DNA of 20,256 bases from Isoetes engelmannii (taxonomy: Eukaryota > Streptophyta > Lycopodiopsida > Isoetales > Isoetaceae), in NCBI GenBank assembly GCA_011763485.2, contig JAANSK020286269.1, forward strand, positions 1 through 20,256, given 5' to 3'. Each line of letters begins with the position of its first letter. The stretch's first letter is position 1. Positions 17,039 to 20,256 of this stretch are shown piece by piece. The translations under genes were made by a program, and so were the position numbers. Below the pieces are notes generated by a model that was not told where the DNA came from, did no database searches, and worked only from the letters and a program-made list of their open reading frames with translations.

Positions 17039-18580
17039 AACTGCCTGGATCGTCAGATCGATCGATCCTATGGCCCAGATCGTATGTTGCAGCCTTTGGG
17101 CGCCTCTTGTTTCGATTATGGTCAATTATGAAATATTATGATTGGGCGCCTATGATTTCAAAATATGAAGTACGGGTTCATTCAAGGTTTTGAAATCCGA
17201 AATACGGGAACTCGAACCTCTACCAAAATAATTCAATGTCCTAATAAGAATGCTTTGACCAAGACAACCAGCGGGCAAATATAATTATATTTTTTATTGA
17301 ATTTATGTTTTTTTTGCGCAATAGCCCAACCTCGGGTCTTAAGTTATCTGAAAGCCTAGCCTATCCACGTGTCCTAAAAATTGACCTGGCCTGATTCTAA
17401 ACCGTTTGATTTTGATCTAAAGAAGTAGATGGTTCAGAAAAATAGCCGAACCACGCCTGTTGGAGAATGTCGCCTAGCTCTCAGCACGACCTCGGTAGCC
17501 TAAACATGATTATTTCCAAAGCTCGGGCAAGGTTCACTTCTTGACGGAACTCCATGTTCTTGCCCAGATTTTGAATCATAATGTCATTAGGGTTCTTGGG
17601 TTTTTTGTTGTGCGCATCTCTTTGTCGTCATTGTTCTTGTCGAATGGGCATCATGGTGCTTGTTTTGTGGATTGGTTCTTAGAATTCGCTTATTGGTCCT
17701 AGGATTTTTCCAAGCCTACGCTATACCATTTCCCTCGTGCGACAGTTTTCCAATCTCGATCTGCCAGTTCCCTGTTCGGCTGGGATTTGGCAGCGTAGTG
17801 CTTTTGGAGAATCACGGTTCCTGCTCCTAGAATTCGAGCATCAAGAGCTGGTCAGGGATTTTGGATGACTATCGACTGTTTGTCCCCACATATTTTTTCT
17901 CAATTTTGAGCCGCTTTTCCCGCATTCCTGCAATCCACCAGGGTAATTTTCTTTCAATTCTCTTAGTGTTGATGTCCATCTTCCAGAGATACCAGAGATA
18001 ACTGCATATATGTATTGTGATCTGATGGGTTGTTCTAAGTTGTAGCACAGTCTCAGAATCAAATTATGTTTTGTCTCTGTATTTCTACTCTTTGTTTTTT
18101 AGCATGGTTATTCTATTTATCAATCTTTGAATTTCTATCAGTTTCTTGCTTGTAGGTTTATTTTTATTTTTTCGTTCGAGAAGTTTCACGAGATAGGAAT
18201 GGCAATAGAATCTAGTTTATCAAGATTTACCTAAGCTAACCACTTGAGGTGGATGTGTTCAGGCTGTGTCAATAACTAGGTTATGATTTCTGACTTGCCA
18301 TGTTCTATTTGTTTGATGTCCAGATTCTCCTGCCTTTCAAGCTTTAATGTTGGTTTCAAGTTTTATTGTTCTGTTACTAGCTTTCATGAGCAGGATCTTC
18401 CAAGCATGACGTTTCTCCTTTAGATGTCTTAGTTCTCCATTAAGTTTCCTGTTTTCTTACCCTGGAACAAGTTGCCAGAATCTGCCTTGTGTTGCCTCTA
18501 TGAACCAGCGTTGCTCTCATGGATTACATTTATTTTTAGTATTGAAGTTGACAATTTCGGTTCGTCCTTGCCACAAGGAA
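17039..18580. other. Non-coding region, possibly a promoter and leader at its right
   Basis: Immediately after the pol break TTGGGCGCCT occurs twice (about 17096 and 17141). From about 17560 to 18060 the plus strand is C/T-rich, with GGTTCTTGGGTTTTTTG and several GGTAATTTTC-like donors, as in plant 5' leaders, but no initiating exon can be identified. The minus-strand 73-codon frame at 17841-18062 has no recognisable domain. Confidence 0.3.
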
Positions 18581-18652
18581 GCCTATGGTATTCTATGGTT
18601 TGGACAAAGCATTCAGGCCTATGGTATTCTACGGTTTGGATAAAGCATTGAT
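18581..18652. repeat. 36-bp tandem duplication
   Basis: GCCTATGGTATTCTATGGTT and the following 16 bases (18581-18616) are repeated with three substitutions through 18650. The short plus-strand frame here (MVFYGLDKA twice) is explained by the duplication. Confidence 0.85.
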
Positions 18653-20218
18653 CTATAAGCATGTTAAAAAACATTTGAACATTCTTCTCTCCTTTTTACA
18701 CAATTGGTTTTTGACAAGGATTGGTCAGTTTGGTGTTTCCAATAGATTTTTCATTTGTCACATGTCAACCTAGATCCTTCTTTGTTTTTCTGTAGAGTTC
18801 CCATTGACATAGATCGTCTTAGGTCCTAAAACTTTTTCTCTCTCTATAAGTAAGCTGGTGTTTTTACAATTCCATGTGTCAGGCATTTGCTCCATGTGTT
18901 ATGCATTCAGCATTTATCTTGATGGGTTATATTCCAGATGCTTTGAAATTTTTTATGGTTTGAGGCATTCCTAGATTTATTTTGGTTATTACTAATGTCT
19001 AGTTATTCAATCTTTCTTTTTACCATTTTATTGGCCTTAGTTATATTTGAAATTTGTGGAGATAGCGTGCATCTATTTCATAGGTTAGCTACGACTTTCA
19101 ACAATTGAAGAGGTCTTCTAAGTGTATCTCTTAATCCATTCCTGTCCTTCATAGGTAGTTGTTTGAGTATACTTGTCCATTGTCCTTTTTCCAAGTTTAC
19201 CCGGATCTATCTTTTACCGCGAACCAGTAGGGACAAACTCCATAATTGCTAGTTGTCTTGTCAGCCCCAAGAATTTGAAGTTCTTGTTTTGCTGCACGAG
19301 TCTTTGTGCCATTGATTGCTACGTCTAAAGCCTTGGAACCTTGTTTCCTTTGTGAACTTGGATAGTTTGTGTTTTATTGTTATGTTGGAGCTTCTCAGAA
19401 AGGCATAGGCTGAGTCTACTTCAAGTGTAGAGCCTCCTTTTGTTATGTATTTCATTTGCCAGATTATCTGTTTAGGTAGCTTATTTGTTCAGGATTGGTC
19501 AATGATTCCAGAGTCAAGTTATTAGCAGGTTCAGATGCTATATATATTCTAACCCTATTCTTGCTCACTTTGCGGCTAATGCAGTTTTCAAATAAGTTGT
19601 GCACCTACAAAGGATTGGATTCGTGGTGTAGCATCATGGATTTGACTGCGTGCAGGTGTTGGTGACAAGGTCTCAATGCAAAAATACCTTCATAGCTTGT
19701 GATTGTACTCTTAACCTTCCAATTTACTGCTGTGTTTTCTAGCTATCCTTACCACCTCGTCTATACTTCCTTTTTTCCAGTCACCTTTTTAATTTGTTAT
19801 GGCAGCTAGTCTCCCTCAAGCATTTGCCAAGCTGACGATATTCTTATATTTTCTTAGTACGCTTCCTCTTTTGTACCCATTTGGTGCAACAACTAGTCCA
19901 ACACCTGATATCTTGTGGGGTGGCATTTATTTTAACGTCTAAACCCTTCAAGTCTTGTTTTGTTTGTGGACTTGGTGGGTAGTTCTGGCTGTATTGCTTA
20001 CTATTTGTGTTGGAGATTCTCTACAGGAGATAGGGTGAGTCAATTCAAATGTGGAGCATCCTCTTACTCTGTATTTCATTTGCCAGGTTATCTTAGACAT
20101 AATATCCTTTCAGAGCTCTGAACTCATCTTCAAATATAGTCCATATCAGACCTTTGTGTTGTCGACAACATAGCATATTGTTTATTACATCCTATTTAAA
20201 ATAGAACATTGCACTGTA
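18653..20218. other. T-rich non-coding region with a diverged ~155-bp duplication
   Basis: Segments 19321-19475 and 19935-20095 are related: both start ACGTCTAAA, contain CTTGTTT..TTTGTG.ACTTGG, TGTTGGAG.TTCT, GAGTC.A.TTCAA.TGT.GAGC and end TATTTCATTTGCCAG.TTATCT. The composition resembles long plant intron sequence, but no exons were found and the 64-codon minus-strand frame in the first copy is not credible. Confidence 0.5.
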
Positions 20219-20244
20219 TTTTTTTTTTTTTTTTTTTTTTTTTT
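20219..20244. repeat. 26-nt poly-T run
   Basis: An uninterrupted T homopolymer lies near the right edge. On the minus strand it would be a poly(A) tail, possibly of a retroposed element lying to the right, beyond the window. It could equally be a simple homopolymer or an assembly-sensitive site. Confidence 0.9.
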
Positions 20245-20256
20245 GGAAGAACTTAT

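Noticed and set aside
17190-17240. tRNA-derived SINE (GGAACTCGAACCTC resembling a T-arm)
   Set aside because: No A box, no matching B box spacing and no foldable tRNA body were seen around it.

Overview
The window is nuclear DNA from a land plant, most likely a flowering plant. It is AT-rich, it carries two intron-rich genes with canonical GT/AG junctions whose products belong to plant-typical families, and the rest is decayed plant transposable elements. The species cannot be told from the sequence.

Layout. 1-832: AT-rich non-coding DNA opening with a cluster of CTGATAA/TTATCAG palindromes and a 76-bp exact repeat. 833-1668: a non-autonomous DNA transposon with terminal inverted repeats of about 97 bp and an internal minisatellite. 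2251-4778 (minus): a complete 14-exon gene for a 370-residue DUF707 type II membrane protein, with a short overlapping upstream ORF. 5000-6470: intergenic DNA with compound tandem repeats and an unidentified cysteine-rich open frame (5980-6465, plus) that looks like a terminal exon. 6962-11792 (minus): a complete 11-exon gene for a 677-residue protein with two LisH/CTLH/CRA-type (RanBPM-like) modules and a C-terminal UBA-like segment. About 12000-17040: a transposon graveyard holding three 3' ends of one LINE family with pentanucleotide tails, a LINE C-terminal coding fragment, a foldback MITE of about 376 bp and a dead Ty3/gypsy reverse-transcriptase fragment. 17040-20256: T-rich non-coding sequence with two duplications and a 26-nt poly-T run near the right edge.

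The two intact genes lie head to tail on the minus strand. Both exon models were built by hand from splice sites and reading-frame continuity, and both stay in frame from start to stop. Nothing suggests that they act in one pathway; the neighbourhood looks like ordinary plant gene spacing.

The least explained items are the Met-less seven-cysteine frame at 5980-6465 with nested inverted repeats inside it, the palindrome cluster at 1-245, and the recurring LINE 3' ends with (TTCAA)n-like tails.
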